Shown here piece by piece: positions 47,896 to 61,800 of a DNA stretch of 64,000 nucleotides. This stretch comes from Linyphia triangularis (Eukaryota > Arthropoda > Arachnida > Araneae > Linyphiidae). Location: contig OZ021732.1 of the NCBI GenBank assembly GCA_963978545.1, positions 27,048,623 to 27,112,622 on the forward strand, in the 5' to 3' direction. The translations under genes were made by a program, and so were the position numbers. The stretch's first letter is position 1. The number at the start of each line of letters is the position of its first letter. A model generated the notes under the pieces. It saw only the letters and a list, made by a program, of their open reading frames with translations. It had not been told where the DNA came from and ran no database searches.

Positions 47896-50800
47896 TTTTT
47901 ATTTTTATTTTTATATTTTTATATTTATATTTATATATTTTTATACTTATATTTTTATATTTTTATATATTTATATATTTATTTATATATTTATTTATAT
48001 ATTTATTTATATATTTATACATATTTATATTTATTTATATATTTATATTTATTTATATATTTATATTTATTTATATATTTATTTATATATTTATATTTAT
48101 TTATATATTTATATTTATTTATATATTTATATTTATTTATATATTTATATTTATTTATATATTTATATTTATTTATATATTTATATTTATTTATATATTT
48201 ATATTTATTTATATATTTATATTTATTTATATATTTATATTTATTTATATATTTATATTTATTTATTAGAAAAAAAAAAAAAATGTATTTCTATATTTCT
48301 TCTTCTACCTTCAAATATCTTAACCCTAAGTTCGTTACCATTTCAGGCGAGAAGTACGAAATACGCGGTAGAGTGATCGGTGATCCAATCGTCCTGAGCA
48401 GAAATCAGGAACTAAGTGGATTTGTGGAAGCAAGCTTCATCGAGTTCACAGTGAGAGGCAAGAAGGGATATGGACTCTTCATATCAGGGTGAGCAGAGTA
48501 ATTTCTTACAATTCAGATGCAAAATAAACTTAAGATAAGCGAGGACCTCATATGTAGACAAATGGCAAAGATCTTGATAGGCTTATCATTTTCTAATTCC
48601 GATCAATATTTGATCTATTGGTCCGCCTTTTGCAAAGCAGCAGATAAGAGACAAAATGTTCAAATTGAGATTTTGGTCTCTTTAGATTCAGCTTGTCAAT
48701 ATCTAATTATTTACAGAAATTTTACTTTAATGTATAAATTATTTAACGAGATTTTTACAGAACAATGAACCAGCTTCCGATTATTTATTGTTCCGACGAA
48801 AATTAACTTCCGACTCACTCTTCTAAAAATGAGACGATTTTTGCTTATTTTGTATTTCCATAAATTCGTAGTATGGAGATTATGCATGGTGACGGTACAG
48901 TTAACTGCTTTTTTAGCAATAAAATTTAAAGTTAAAATTAGAATTGGATTCTAAAGGTGTATGAAAGCTATGCGTGATGGCGTCACAGTCAATTCCTTTG
49001 CGCGGAAGTAAATGAAACACGTATGTTAATTATCATGTGAAAATTCAAACTCGGTTTGAAAGTTCTTATGTAATTGGTCGCAATCGCGTCACAAGTGTTG
49101 CAACCCTACTCCTAATAACGCTGTGCATAAGTTTCATTGGGGAAAATTTTAATGCTTACTTTATAATATGTACTAGGGGGCTCCGCCCCCTGCTCGCTAA
49201 CGCTCGCCAACCCCCGGGATTGCTACGCAATTCCCTTTAGTTCGCTTCGCGAACCAGGCTCGCTTTGTTCGCTTCAAAGTGAGGCATTTAAAATATGCCC
49301 TAGCAGAAAGCTATTTCACAGTTGCAAAATCAATAAAAACCTTGAAGAGTGATATTGTGCCATGAAATTGAAAAATTGTGATTTATCCAGAATGCTGAAA
49401 TTTTTATTCAATCTACTGTGAATTTTCAGCATAGAAACCGTAATATTCTTAATGGAAATTCCGTGCTCAGTTTTTATCGCTATATATATACGGAAAACGT
49501 TCACATATAAAAACTTTAAGTACGGTACGGATTTTGCGCCAAGAATTGTTTACATAAAACCGCGCAATTCACTTGTTATTAAAAAAAGAGTGTCGGCTGA
49601 CATTTATTGGCATAATTCTTGGCGCAGAATTCGTACCCGACTTGGAAGTTTAGCCGACAATTTTTCGGAAATACCTGGTTTATATAGAATTTTAATCCAA
49701 AAGAAATGTACACATCTTGCATCTATTTATTCCGGCATCAACGTAAATATTAAATCAATACGGTTTAAATAGTCAATAATTTGAATCAGTAATAAGAAAA
49801 CAAAATACAGCGAATTCAAGTTGATGGCTACTGCCAGAAATCAAATTTCAAAAGATATATTGTAATTGGCTGGATTGCTGAATTTGGAAACTTGTGTACT
49901 AAGCACATTTAGAAGATTTGTGATTGGTTTTTAAAGTCGTTGCCATTCTGCTCACATAAATACAGCCGAATTTGGGCGGCGCGCAAGAGAATTATATATA
50001 TAGATAAAAACATAACTTACCTTTAAAAGGCAAATAATGTGTCAACTTTCAAGACTATATGCGAAAATTTTCAGAATGAAACTTTTGATAGACTATAAAA
50101 AAAAAGATTCCTAAAATTTTAAGTACTAAATTCTTCAAAAAACGATTTGTAACGAGCATTCAAAATACGATTTTACTGAAGTAGAATTTTAATAATTCTG
50201 CTGTTTAATTAAAAGTTTCAAGTGAGACAGTTTTGCACTTATTCAATTTTACAAGAAGTACTTCATTCAATTTTAATATAAGTACTTTATTAATTTTAAA
50301 ATAAGTACTTTATTCAGTTTTAAAATAAGTACTTTATTGATTGCTAAAAACCCTAAACAACAATTTTATTAACTTTATATAAACGTAGTATTACACACTT
50401 AATTTTGAAATCTAATATAGAATAGTTCTGAAACTGTTAAGGTTAAGTAATTTAGAATAATAGGTATTTTATGAGCTTTAGCAAATTTATCTTTGACTTA
50501 ATAAAAATAGAATTAAAACTATCTTTTACCAAAATATACTTTCAAATTATTAAAATATATTAAGTATTTTAAAATAAATATTTTCCAATACTTTGCATCT
50601 ATTCAGATTAAGTAGCCATATTTTTTTTAAATTAAAATTTTTGTTTAAAATAAGTTTTTTTTTTTTTTTTTCTTTTTTTTTTTTTCTTGTACAAGTTGTA
50701 TTCATACTCAATTCTAACCCTTTTAATAGTGAAGTCGTCAAGAAACCAGAGAAACCAAAGAAAACAAAGACAATTACAACAGTTCCAAATCGTAAGTTAT

Positions 50801-52773
50801 GTTGAAGTCTCTTTGAATTTCAAATGATTGTCAAAATTTACAAAAAAAAAAAAAAAATTATTACAATAATAGTTTTTTTACTTATTTTGATTTTATGTTT
50901 TACCTAACTTCTTGAATTAAGATCATTGTCGTTTGGTAAAAAAAGTTTATAACTGTAAAAAACTGACATCAAATAAAAAATTTATTTTTCATTATTTTAA
51001 CACGTTTTTGTCAAGTTTAATTTGATTAATTGTCAATTTTAAGACTAAATTGAGAGTAGGGTTATCTATTTTTATTATAAGAGCAAAACTAATGTTGTTT
51101 ATTGTAAGAAAAAATGCTGTATGTGTAAAAAAATCTTATACTGTTGTTTAAAAAATCACGACAACATACTGTTATGAATTTTTCCACTGAGGCAATGATG
51201 GCACAGTTCTCAAGATGAAAACTTCTATTTATTCACTCTTCACAAGCACAAAATTCTTTCAAAGACAACAGTATAATCAATCTCAAGCTTCAACACAAGC
51301 TTCAATGAAAACAACTTCAAATACAGCGATTATACAAGCTCTCTCCAGTAAACAAAGCGATCAGCTTTCATCGAAGTCCGAAATCAATCTGAAAACTTTC
51401 CCGATCTCCCGTCTTATTTATACTTGGCGATGGGAGCACATTATCGAAATATCCAGCTAATTCGTCGAAAAAGAAACATCTCTAAATTTCTGGATTGCTT
51501 TAGGTGTTGCCACCTTTTTCTAACCTGTATAATCGCAGTTAATAAATAAAATAAGATAAAATAAATTATAATAGAGTTTTAAAATAATACGTCACTATTT
51601 ACACTATATACACACAATTTTTGTGCAACAATACCTACATACATCAATCAATACTATGGGTGTTTTTTTATGGACAACAATTTTCAAATTCATTTTTCTC
51701 ACAAAGTGTTTTTCTACCTTGTTTGAAGGATTCTGAATTAATCGTTTAATATTTTTGCTTGAAATTTTACTGTGCGAATGATGTATAGCTTTTGATTGCA
51801 GCATAATTTAAGTAATTATTTTCATTTATTGTTTTAATTTTGGTTTACGTCTCCAGTAAATATTGAATGAATGTAAATATTTTGTTTAAGCCATCTTGCT
51901 TGCTAAAATTTGCTAATTTATTTTGGCAATCACTCATATAAGGCTGAGTGGACCGCATGTTCTAAAGTGTAGAATCGCTAGGAATAAAATTCACGCTTTT
52001 ACAAGAGGGAAGCCAATGTCCTAACCAGAATACTTATCCAATGATATTGCAGTCAATTTTAAGATTGAATTGGGAGTAGTTTTGTCGCTTTTACATTAGC
52101 AAACAATATAGTTTACAGGCAGTTAATCATGGTACCTAAATAAAGCATAATCTTATCTTGTTTAAAACTGATAATAAAATGTTCGAAAGTAAAAAGTAAT
52201 ATTTTTTAAACTACCCATAAAGTATGTTGTATGCCTGATTTAAAATTGTATAGTATAGCAACGACAATTTTTTTTTAATTTTTTTTTTATTTTTTGTTCG
52301 ATTTGTTCTTTCATTTGAATTCAACTTTTTATTAGTTATTTCTTTTATTTTAAAAATGTTAGCTGAAAGTGAACAATTAATAAGTAACTTTCTTTAAAAC
52401 TTATATATATTTACGGAATAGTTGTATTAAGGCTTTTAGGATAATTATCATTTCGAGAAATCAAGTAATTCAGCATTTTAAAGGGGTACAGTACCGAAAT
52501 TTTGCCAAAAACCAAAAAAACATTTTTTCTATTTAAATAGTTCATTCATTTCTGAATAAAATGATGTTTTAATATTATTCTTCCGGTGATTAGAACGCTC
52601 CGAAAGTACCTGTTATCTATACTTCGCTAATGTGTAAGTTGGCGTATTAAAACATCTGCTTAATATGCGTATTTCGAGCACTGAGATATTGAAAATTCAA
52701 ATCGATATATCTGCAGAACCATTAACTATTGAGGTCTAGAAATGGAAAACGACCTAAGTACCAAAGCAATCGA

Positions 52774-52806
<33 letters not shown>

Positions 52807-55800
52807 AAAATTTTCTGAAGACAAATCTAAACAAAGTGGAGAAAGCCCAAAGTGCGAACTCCAGTAACAATAGTTCGAATTCAATCGTGTACTTAGTCAT
52901 AGTCTTAAGTACCAGATGCGAATTTTTTTTCATTTTTCGGCTCTCCTGAAAATTTTTCTTTTTGGACTTATGTCGTTTTCCATTTCTAATCCTCAATTCA
53001 TTATTCAAATTTATGGAGCATTTAATTTATATAGTTCTAAATATTTTGTCGAATAGAGTTTTTTTTTTTTTTTTAATTCGATTTTGAAATATAAGATTTA
53101 GTGTAAAAGATAACATGATTTTTTTTTTTTCTTTTTTTTTTCTAATTCACCCATCAAAATTCTGAGAAGACAATATTTTCTTTATGTTATTATGAATTGC
53201 AGAAAGCTTCTTTCACTTTGAAAAAAGTTGTTTTCTTGACTTACCTATATAAAAATGGGAAAATATAAGTTATTATGGATTTTTTTTAAAACAAACACAA
53301 TATTAAAAATAAAAAAAGAAGGAAAAAAAAAAGAAGAAAAAAAAAAAAAGGTATATCTCAAAGACGTGTTAATAGTATCTTATACATAAGTTACATTTTT
53401 TGAATAAAAATACTTGTAAATGAAGTTTTTTTTTTTTTTTTTTAGTAAAATACCCCCCTTAATAGTAAACTCCAATTTAAATATTTAACTTATTCCGTTT
53501 GAGCAAATTTGCTCTATTAACAGTGGACTGTATCATATAAGTAAAAGAGTTTATCATATGTACAAATAGCTGTCAGTTTTGCTGGAAGCGAAAAATTTTC
53601 ATACTTCGTAATTAACTATCGGACATTGAACCGCTCACCAGAGAGTCAGCAATTGACAGCAAGGAACTATTACAGGTTATAGCAACAACTGACAAGTAAA
53701 AGTCCGAAACAGGGTAAAAAAATATTCTTTGGCAAACCTTTCTATTGCAATATTCTGGAGCTAAAACAGATTATTAGGTCGATCTTTGAAGCAACAGAAA
53801 ATCTCACTAGCCAATCATATAGATTTACATGTTTAGGAGCACTGCTAAAAGGCTAATTTTCCGAATATGTTAATCAGCTTCAAATTCGAAAAAATTCGAA
53901 ACTAGATTTCTGATTAAGTGCTATATTTATAGAGGAGTCATTTCCTTTACAGCTGTACCCTTGACCGTACCCTTCACAGATGAGGTATCACATTTTGAGG
54001 AGATATCAGGAGGGAAAGGATCGTCACTGGGCAAACTCACTAAATTAAGCAAAGATGCGAAGACAGTAAGTATTTCACTCAGAAATATAACCCAATTCAG
54101 TTTTACAATCTATGAATTTATTTTGCAATGAACCATGCATATTTTGTAGTTTACAGTTCCTAAAGGCATCGTTGTTACCACTGCCGCGTATCAGGAATTT
54201 TTGACCACCGAAATTCTTAGCGCTGTACAGAATTTGGAGAATGTCACCTAGTAAGTTTAAGTTAAGTGATTTTTTGAGTTTTTATTCAATAGAAATATAG
54301 TTAAAAAGAAAAAGTAACCGACTGATGAAGAGTTAAAAGTTAAAAAAGTAATAAATAAATTAAAACTTTAATTCTATGAATTGTAAAGCAGTCAATTTGA
54401 TTGTACATGATAATTCTTCCGGTGAACTGTCAGTCTGGAACTCACGTTTCTCATTTACATAAGAATTTTTTACTTAAGTATGAAGTTAAAAATATTCCCG
54501 ATTCTTATATAACTGATTTCTCTGATATAATGACCACATACGATTAATTTCTCGACTATGAATCCTCACAATAATTTTTATTTTAGTTCTTCAACAGCTG
54601 TGTTACTTTTTTTCTTTTAAGCAGTAATAGGTGTTTTTAAAATATTTATTCAGTTTTTAAACTTGTATCTAGTGCCAAAATTAATTAATGTTTTAATTAT
54701 CGCTTTCTTATAAATCTAACAATGCCTCATGCAATAAATGTGCACTAACATAAACCTACAGGTGTATTAAGTAGCATCCTAAGTACGACCTTTTGAATTC
54801 TTAGCTTTTTACGCTCTAAGTATCATTTACAAGAACTCACAAGAAACAATGTCCAATACAATCAGTGTTGTATTAGTTTTTGACGCTTAGCCAGTCACGA
54901 GGAAGCAATAAATATATCTTTTTTATCAAAATCAGCTAACCGGTTTAGGCTACAACGTATATTCAAACATCTCATCATACTCTGCCATTTAGAAATACGT
55001 CATGAATTATAGAGTATGTGCATGAATTATAGAGGAGCACATGTTGGCATTGGCAATTTGGTTACACACACAACGCGCCCACAAAGACACATATGGAAGA
55101 ACTCAAAATAGGTCACACAAAATGATGATTTATTACACAAAAATGGACACAAGTAATTCTTATAAATTAAACTTTTAAACTGTGTGTTCGAAGTTGCTGG
55201 CGATATCACCAATCTACTTTGCAGACACCAAAAGGATATTTCCCGTCGGTTTATCCCATGGTTTTTTCTAGTCAACCATTCTCCTCCCCCCTCCAACCAC
55301 CCTCTTACAAATCAAGTTTTCACATGTTACCATATAATCCTTTTTTCCCCTGGCCACCATGCATATTTCTGAAATATGGTAATGAATCATAATATTTAAT
55401 CAGTATACTAATTCATAAAACACACTAGTCTATGTGGCTTTGCGCAGTCGGATAATGTTAATTTTAATAACTATTGATGATTTCTCTTTAGTGGAAATAC
55501 CGAAGGTGACGTCAAAGAAGCTTGCTCCCTGTAAGTGTACTTTGATTATTCAGGGTTATTCATATTATCAATTTTGTGATGGAAGTCATCGTAGTATTAT
55601 TCAACTTCAAACAATTTAGGATATTTGTTTTGTTATTGCAGTGTTTCAGATGTAATAGTAAACACCTTGTTATCCCCTGAAATTCGTCACAGTATTATTC
55701 AAGACTTGAAACATCTGTTTGGGGATGAAGCACATCACTACAAATTTGCTGTTAGATCATCCGCCACAGGTACGTAAATATCTTAAATTGTTAAAAGTTG

Positions 55801-58800
55801 AAGATGTTTGGTGGGACTGAACGTTATTAAATCAGCAGAGCTTTCCCATAAGTCCCTTGCTTAGGGCCTCCGAAGTTTTAGTGGCTCCAAAGTTTTAAAA
55901 TCCACAAATTTCCTTAAAATTAATGTTTTTGTCATAATGGAATGTAATAGAAATTAAATTATTGTGTAGTTATTAATATTCTATTCAGTGTACTTGCTCA
56001 ATACCATAAAATATCATAATATTTTTAATAACTCCTTAAAAAAAAGTATTAATCTCTTGAAAAGTATTAATCTCTTGAAAAGTATTAATCTCTTGGCATT
56101 AATTTGATCAAGACGCTAATGAAAATTATCATTATTATTTAAATAATACAGACGGTCGTCAATGGCGGACCCCTCTCGTCTATGCTTTGCCTAATCGGTT
56201 TTCTAAATCAAACCTTTTTGTACAATATAAGAAATATATAACCAGTGAAAGTTTATAACCAGTGAAAAATTTTATTGGCTATCCTTCGGTGATGCATTAA
56301 AAACTGCACATGACATGCCTAACTTTTGGATATTTTTGATGGAAATTCTTGGATATCTGGCAAAACAGAAAATGGAAATATCTCAATGAAGAAATAATTG
56401 GTTTAAGAGAAAATAAAATTGCCTGATCCTCCCATAGCCCTAATGCTTTATTATTTTGGCTAAACTACCTACCAAAGTATTGCTTTGTAAAATATGAATT
56501 TATACACTATGTATAACAACAGTAACTAACAAAACTTGAAGAAATAACTGGGAGATTTTTTTTATTAGACTTTAAAAAGTTTTTATAAGCTAACTTATAA
56601 AAACAAAAAATATTAACAACAAACAATCAACTGGTTATATTTCTTCCATTTTTATGTTGTTATATATTGGGTAAAAATTCATGAGAGTAAATAAGTAGTT
56701 CGGCAGATATTGTAGCCGTAAAAAAGAAGTCAACAAGACTATGTATAAATCCTTTAGAAAAGGGTAATAAAGTACATAAGTCATATACTTTAATACCCGT
56801 TTCCAAACTTGATGTGTAAACAATAACATTTCGAATATATTAATATAAAATATCGTTTAAATGAAAGCAATTTATTTTCTTAAATTACATTTCTTTCTTT
56901 AAAATAATAAAATATGTAAGTAATTATGAGCATCATTTTGAAGCAGTAGATACTTGATAGCTTGTTACGTTTACTTAGTGCGTGCTAAAGTACAAGAAAT
57001 ATTTACACTACAAAATCCTTTGAATTATACACTAGTTGTTATTCTCAATGCTTATAGGTGAGGATACATGGTCAATGTCAGCAGCCGGTCAGATGGACAC
57101 ATTTCTTGGAGTTCAAGGTTTTGAAGAAGTAATTTTTACATTTATACATTTAAAGTAGAATACTAAACAACTAATTTTTAATTACTCTAGAGTATATTAA
57201 CAAACAATGTTTAAGTTATTAAACAAAGTTACCGAATTTAAATGTTAGTTTACATAATCTAATTAACCAAAACTTAAAAATACCTAATTTCATCTCATAA
57301 AGAATAAAATTCTAAATAATTATTTACATAACACTCTTTTGAAAAAGAATTTAAAACATGTATTTTGGTTTATTTATTTTACATCTTCATTTAGTGTTCA
57401 TAATTTATTTGTAGATATTTCTGGCAGTGAAAAAATGCTGGGCGTCCCAGTTTGGTCATATAGCAGTTGAATATAAAAAGTAAGAATTTGATTTTAAGTT
57501 CACATTTTTGTGACTAAAGTCCTATTTTAAAAAAAAAAAAAATTACTGAATATAAATATGCAAAATTTTATTCCGGATTACCAGAATTAAAGCCAATTTA
57601 TTACTGATCATTATAAAAACTTTTAGAAAAGTGTAATTTATTCTTCCAAGTTACACAGATATTTTATTTCACGTCGTAGTGCTTTAAATACCAGAATTGT
57701 AAAAGTTTATAAATTAATCGTAACATTTATAATATTGTTCATAAAATATTTGATTTTTCAGACGGTATGGTCAGATTTTGAACTCCCCAATGGCTGTTGT
57801 CATCCAGGAGATGGTTGCGTGTGAAATGTCTGGAGTCCTGTTCACTTGTGATCCAGTCACCAATAACCCATCCGTCATCACCATCACTGCCAACTATGGA
57901 CTGGGAGAGGTGATTATTAAAAAAAAAATCTAAAAAAAACAACAACAAAAATTATAAAGGCTGATTTACACGTTGCCAATCGGCATCCCAATTGACATCA
58001 CTATTCACTAGATACCAGTGACTAACACCCTATAAACATATTATTCCAGTCCTTAGAGAAACGAGTTTGTCACTGTAGCACCTGTAGCTGACAGTCGAAG
58101 TTCTAACATTTTCTATTTACAAGCGCGGTAACTCCCATCACATGAGTTCTCACGTAACCCCCGACTTCAATCATTCAAAAGCTAAATAGTTGTTGTCAGC
58201 AACTAGCTGGTTGCTGACACTGTGAGAACACAAAGCAAACAACGCGAACAGTAAACTTTAAATCAACTTACTAGTTAATATTGCAGCCACTGGCAATGTG
58301 TAAATCTGCTTTAACCCTTAAACCATATCGCCCATGTTCTATAAAACCAAATTTGAATTCTAAAATCCATTTGTCATTTTCACTGTTGCCTAATTAAAAC
58401 AAAAAACAACTATATCATTGACGAAACACTTAACTATAGTTTAAATCCAAGAATTAAAATTATTATGTTTTACAAATATTTTATTGAAAAATATTGCATG
58501 ATAGTTTTGCATAACTTGCAGCTTCGTTTTTTATTTCTAAAAGTGTGGCAAAAGCAGAATCTGAAAATAAATACTCTCATGAAATTATTTTTTAGAAAAT
58601 AGTCTGATTGGTTGTATATTATATTCACTTCTGTTTTTGTTGTTATACAATTTTATTCCAATCTTTTTGCGTACTTGATATTTGAAACAAGAACAAAATT
58701 TCTCGTTAATTGCATGGTCTTTTTATTAACGAGGTATAGTGTATTAACTTTGTATTTACATTTTGCTAAAAGTATTATATGTGGGTAGCAACTGTTATAT

Positions 58801-61800
58801 AAAACAATTTACAGGAATTATAGCAAAATACAATATATTTTATTACTATAACACATTAAAAAAATTATTCTTATTTCATTTTTTACCAAGACTGTCGTAT
58901 CTGGATTAGTTGAGCCAGATACAATCATCCTTAAAAGGAGCATAAATGGGAAGCTGGAGTTTGATTCTGTTCTGGTTGGAGCAAAACATCATAAACTTGT
59001 GATGCAAGGTAACAACACTTTAAAGTTTTGCTACGTCAATTATTTAATGCAAATTTTATAATTGAAAGAAAAAATAAATTTTGATCTAGATGTTTAAAAA
59101 ATAGCAATTCTTTTACTGTTAGACTTTTAACAGTAAATGCTATTTAAAAATATACAATTTTAGTCTTTAACCTAATCAGTTAATAATATATGGATTAAAA
59201 ATTGTTTTGTACAAAACTCATATACTAATACAATGTATTTTTTGCAGAGTTTAACGTTCTATTCTATGTATTCTAGTTTTGTGACCATTTTAACTTATCT
59301 AAATTGAATTTATTAAATACATTCTAGTATAAATCAATAAAAATATTAATATTTGATAAACAAATTCGGTTTATATAATCGGTTTGGATAATTTTTGTAT
59401 TTACTACATTTCGGAAATACTTTTTTACGGTTTTCACTGTCAACAATTTATTAATATTTATTTACAAAGCATATTTAAGAAAATAAGAATCTCTGTATTT
59501 GTGAAACATATAAAACATAACCTTTGAGGTCAGCTTTTTTTTTTTTTTTGCGCAATTAAAATTGTAGCTTGCTTGTACACAACAAAATAACTTGATGTCT
59601 TTCATAGAGTTATATAATTTAAATTGGAGCAGTTTGACCCTGGAATTACCCTTGCACCCAACAAATTCTAAACCAACCAATCAACCATAATTTAAATTAT
59701 CTTGAAAATAAACTTGAAATTACAAATATCTTCTTGATTTGTATTCCTCTATTTCGAATCATAGGAGCCATGGCTGGATTTAAAACTTAGGATTGCATAT
59801 TAGTTGCATAACACGTATTTCATAAAAAGGGTCTTTAATATAAAATAATTTGAATTTGTGTGATGTATGAGGAAGAAAATGCTATTGTAATCTATTTATT
59901 TTAAAAAATAACTGATTTCGATTGGTATATGAACATCTTTATAAATGAACCTCAGTGAATGAACAGTTTTATATTTAAACTTTGGTGTTTTCTAAATTAA
60001 CATGCATGTATCTGTGCCTCATTAGCAATACATCTCATTTAAGAAACATAAGGAAAAGTACTTTTTTCAAAAAAATATTTCCATCTTTGGCATTAGAATA
60101 TTCTATCTTTTGATTGTTCATTACTTATATTTCTATTCGCACATTTTATTGCATTGACATTTCTACAATTGCAACGATTCAATAATTGAAAACATTAGTT
60201 TCCTAATTGAATCACTGAAACTAATGTTGGCTCTAATAATGAACCTAATACAAGTCGTTATTTTGACTGAGGGTTCCAACGTTTGGCAATACTTGTTACA
60301 ATGTTGTGACCTATGGATAAGCGCCATAGCTTATTTCTGAATAAAAAAGTTTGGAGTTTATGTCATTCTTTCTTTTAAATAATTTTTTCTTTGCCTGGTT
60401 ATCTTTAATTAAAAAATAATGAAAAATAATTATATTTTCGTTTAATTAGAATGCGGTGGAACTGTAACTCAAGTCATTCCTGAAGATGCCAGAGGTAACA
60501 GTTGTTTAACAAAAGAAGTAGCGGAGCGTTTGGGAAAACTTTCATTAAAAGTAACTAAGGTTTTCTTTTCTTGAATTTATTTCTTAACAGCGATAATACC
60601 GGTTTGAAAATTTTGGCAACACCCAGGTGAATCAAGAAATTTCGAGATATTTTCCAGAGCGTGTTAATCGTCTGGTGGTTTTTTTCTATGGAACTTTCGA
60701 TAAAGTTCGAGGATATAAAAAGTGGTGCGGAAAAATAAAAATTGAGTCAGTTGGATTTTGAGAGCTTTCATGAAAGGAGCCCTGCTTTTGTTTATTTTTG
60801 TGGGGCCTGGATTATCGCTTTGCCTGAAGTAAAGCTTAATAAGAAGTAAACTGTCGTTTAAAGAAGTTTTGAGAACCTCTAAACAAAGAATAAATAATCC
60901 AGAAACGCGGCAGTGTTCCGTCACCAAGTCCTAAGTTAAAGCGGCAGACATGCAAGTGTATATTATGTTAACCGACCTTAGGCACGTTTTTGACTGCTCA
61001 CAGCTCAGATTCTATTAGAACTAGAACCCTGGATTTTTCCCCCTTCGTGTTGCCCCGGGTGGGTAGATGAAAAATAACAACATAATTGTTAACATTGGAC
61101 AAGGGAACATGGCAAAAAAATCCTTTGAAAATCGCTGAGGTCACGGGAATTTTGTTCTTCTGATTCGTCTACTTCTTTTGGTTTTAACCAAAACTTTAGC
61201 TAAGGCTACAGCAAAAATTATTTCGTGATTTTTTACCATTTTTCTTTTATTCTTTTCAACTTGATTAGAAGAAGTGCCTTTCGTATGAAATAATGAGTAC
61301 GATGGTCTATCAGGCTAGAGTTTTTATAAAATTAGTTTCGATTCCTTTCAATGGGCAAAAAGTAGCTTAAGCAAATGAAATGAGATTATTCCGAAATAAT
61401 TCTAGCCTGCCAACTGGGATTCCTTCAAACAATCTCAATTTAGTGCATTGTGTACAAGTAATCTAGAGAAATTATATACGGCCGCTTGGCAGCAAACATT
61501 AGATTTCATAACTTTTTCTGGCTGACCATTTTACTTGGTAGATTTTTTTTACAATGTCTTTCTGTTTTTTGGGATCAGGTTTATTTTGTAAAGCTGTGTC
61601 ATAATTTCTTCTGGAAAATTTTTAACAATAATGTGACACATGTTAATTCCAACATACAATGCCAATTTAAAAGTTTATGTATGTGCAAGTGTTGAGTTAT
61701 AAATGGGCATTCAAATACATCGACATATTTTCATAAGATATAAGGATGAATAATAATGTATAATGTAATGTAATTTTTTGAATGTATACTGTAATTTTTA

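Noticed and set aside
47785..48492. A 235-codon plus-strand open frame
   Set aside because: Most of it is translation of the TTTA/18-bp minisatellite; only its last part coincides with true exon 9 (48347-48488).
49452..49772. A 106-codon frame in intron 9 as a gene
   Set aside because: It lies wholly inside the 832-bp non-autonomous Helitron and spans an internal inverted repeat; no protein motif is seen.
51171..51520. A solo LTR in intron 10
   Set aside because: It begins TGTTATGAATT and has mixed composition, but no matching CA end with a target duplication could be defined, so it is mentioned only as a possibility.
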